From assembly GCA_013396915.1 (NCBI GenBank), contig VWZL01001361.1:200560-264559 (forward strand): 64,000 nucleotides of DNA, given 5' to 3'. The notes under the pieces are model-generated. The model made no database searches, had not been told where the DNA came from, and saw only the letters and a list, made by a program, of their open reading frames with translations. Origin of the DNA: Stercorarius parasiticus. Lineage: Eukaryota; Chordata; Aves; Charadriiformes; Stercorariidae. Numbering within the stretch: the first letter of the stretch is position 1; each line of letters opens with the position of its first letter. Positions 62,101-64,000 of the stretch are shown piece by piece. The translations under genes and the position numbers were made by a program.

Positions 62101-64000
62101 AGGCTGAGAAAACAGAGAGGTGTTGGGTGTCAGAATTGATTTAAATGGGCTGCAGCTTTCCACAGGAGCACTAGAGCTCAGGAGCCAGAGGATGGGAGGC
62201 AGCCAGGGTGAGGGGCTCAGGGGCAGAAGAAAATGCACTAGAGATAAGCCTCAGCTGCCTGAGAGTGTCATTTGGATGAAAGAGTGGAGCATTGTCTATT
62301 CCCACTTGATGTGTGAGGCCTCCTTAATCTTCACAAGCACTCACAGGTAGTAATTGTCTTCTGCTGCTGGTAAATCAATGGAGGCTGCTTCCCCGGGGAG
62401 CCTTCAGGCCGAACTGCCAGGGGACCTGGTACGTCTGAGAGTGACAGATTCAGCCTCAGCAGATGACCATTACTCTAGTCAGCTGCAGAGCTAATGGTGC
62501 ACCACACTGAGCAGGCAGTGACTGCTCATGAGGCCTTTCTGAAGATCCTTTGAGGGTAGTGAGCACTTCTGGGTGCTTCTCCCCACAAAAGATTCCTGTG
62601 TCCCTAAAGCTCCTGCATTGTCCAGATGAGGAGACTTACTGGAGCACACCACATCTCCCTTGTTCCAAAGGAAACCAGACTGGTTAGGGGTTGGTGAGTA
62701 CCAGCTGTAATCCAGACATGCCATCAGGACATAGTAAGAGTGTGCCCAGGAGTCAGGCACTGGAAAGTGGTAAATTGGGATTCCTTGATAAAGACGTGAC
62801 CATGACCTAGAATCACAGGATCCTGCCCACCTGAAGGAGGTCTCAGGCCACCCAAACCAGATCACATCAGCTAACATAACACAACTAGTCTACACCAGAT
62901 TTTTTCAGACTACTGGCTGTTGTCACCAAGACTTCATGAAGCAAGTTCACTCACGTAAGCGCAGGTAAAGCGTAGCTGCTTATGCACTGTTAAGCAAAGG
63001 AACCCTGTTCTTGCAACTTACAGTCTCAAATTCCCAGGGTTGAGCTGGGGTACACCACCCAGTTCTATGCTTCCTTATCTCGGGATGCTAGAAATAGACC
63101 ATTCAGTGAGTTGGTCTTCTGTGGAGAAATGTCTTCCCTGCTGTAGGTTCATCACTAAGAAATTCCACTCTTCCTCTGTCCTCCAGAAGTCACATGCTTC
63201 ACTAACCCTACAGGTGCAAGTGCCTACACGCTACAAGTGACACCAAGATGCCATCATACTAGAACCAGCACAACAATAGCAAAAGCTATCCAGGTCCACA
63301 AGAAACCTGGAAAGACTGGTGTGCACATGAAACCAAGTAGCAACATATTATATCATCACGTGCTAAAGTCTACAGGAGTGAAACTGAATATGAGAAGCTC
63401 TTCTGTCTCTCATGGTGTGTTGTCTGACACACTGTGCAGTCAGAAAGTACAGATCTTCTTGGAAACAGGAACACATACCTGCCATTTTGTTCAGAGGGAC
63501 ATATTCTACATGGCTATTTTATTAGTCATAAGATGATATTAGTTCTTCCCCTTTTCAAATTAATTTTCTTCCACTTTTTGATATCCAATAGCATTACAGA
63601 GAAGAAAAAATTCTAAAATCCATTTTATATCAAGATAGTGTAAATCCAGTCATACATTGTGCTACATATCACCGTTATATGTTTGCATTTACATTGTTCA
63701 TTTGTTTATAATAATAAAGTTAAGTTTATAATAATTTTTTTTTTACTTTCCAAATACGAAGATGCTCAACTCTTTGATAATAACTTTGCTGGGCATAACC
63801 TATAGTGTGACAGTCTGATCTGTCACCCCATAAACAGTTTAGCTGGTTTAGTCTTTTTTCCTACATAGCTCTGTTAACTCTCCTGGTGATGTTGGTTCAT
63901 CCTTTTCAAACATGTCACTCTGCAGGCTCAGTGAGTCTACAATAAGAGTGCCATAACTTATCATATCTTCAGCTTTAGAGAGGCCCATCATTGCAGGCTT
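56126..64000. other. Intergenic DNA to the end of the window, no gene seen
   Basis: About 7.9 kb without a supported gene. 56126-57650 may contain further pieces of the old LINE seen just upstream, but I could not establish this. The 147-codon + frame at 60213-60656 and the shorter frames after it have no recognisable domain. The last 500 bp are AT-rich. Confidence 0.65.

Noticed and set aside
62810..62850. agaatcacaggatcc resembling a CR1 3' end
   Set aside because: The following sequence lacks the GGTTGGAAGGGACCT block and other CR1 features.
1..64000. CRISPR arrays, operons, tRNA/rRNA genes or other prokaryotic-type systems
   Set aside because: None seen; the window is vertebrate nuclear DNA with introns and LINEs, and no cloverleaf or spaced-repeat pattern was found by eye.

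Overview
This is a vertebrate, almost certainly avian, genomic window. The evidence is a set of CR1 LINE copies whose 3' ends carry the typical short ATTCTATGAT-like repeats, plus split exons of a vertebrate developmental transcription factor with spliceosomal introns and a long gene-poor flank. No bacterial operons, CRISPR arrays, phage or plasmid modules are present. The species cannot be fixed from the window.

The only gene supported as functional is TBX15 on the + strand, covered from within the T-box domain to the stop codon. Six coding exons (3032-3133, 4881-5052, 5422-5589, 8972-9036, 16595-16692, 32931-33715) have AG/GT boundaries and compatible phases. Together they give 462 residues ending in SSSQMSVHMV. 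The N-terminus (about 140 residues if the protein matches the human 602-residue form) and the promoter lie upstream of base 1. Introns are 1,747, 369, 3,382, 7,558 and 16,238 bp. The stop at 33713-33715 is followed by a 3' UTR of about 1.4 kb, with a likely poly(A) signal at 35098-35103 and other candidates before and after it.

The large last intron (16693-32930) holds two things. The first is a decayed protein-coding-like stretch on the minus strand (about 22085-24160), probably a pseudogene or retrocopy whose parent I do not recognise. The second is a cluster of three CR1 fragments (29874-30360 and 30391-30890 on minus, 31270-31878 on plus), the third with an internal deletion.

From about 35.4 kb to the end no functional gene is visible. 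This flank contains two more CR1 fragments (45783-46035 and 46165-46601, both minus), an older LINE reverse-transcriptase remnant (about 55755-56125, minus), an A16/(GAAA)7 microsatellite, two purine-rich strand-asymmetric tracts (about 48.42-48.88 and 54.42-54.72 kb), a possible protein-like relic at 49.96-50.72 kb, and small direct repeats. It reads as a developmental-gene flanking desert where regulatory elements would be expected, but conservation cannot be assessed from one sequence.

The observations most worth checking are the minus-strand pseudogene in the last intron, the near-identical, same-orientation CR1 pair 15.8 kb apart that brackets the TBX15 terminal exon, and inverted CR1 copies inside the last intron that could form double-stranded RNA in the pre-mRNA. 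I found no previously undescribed biological system.
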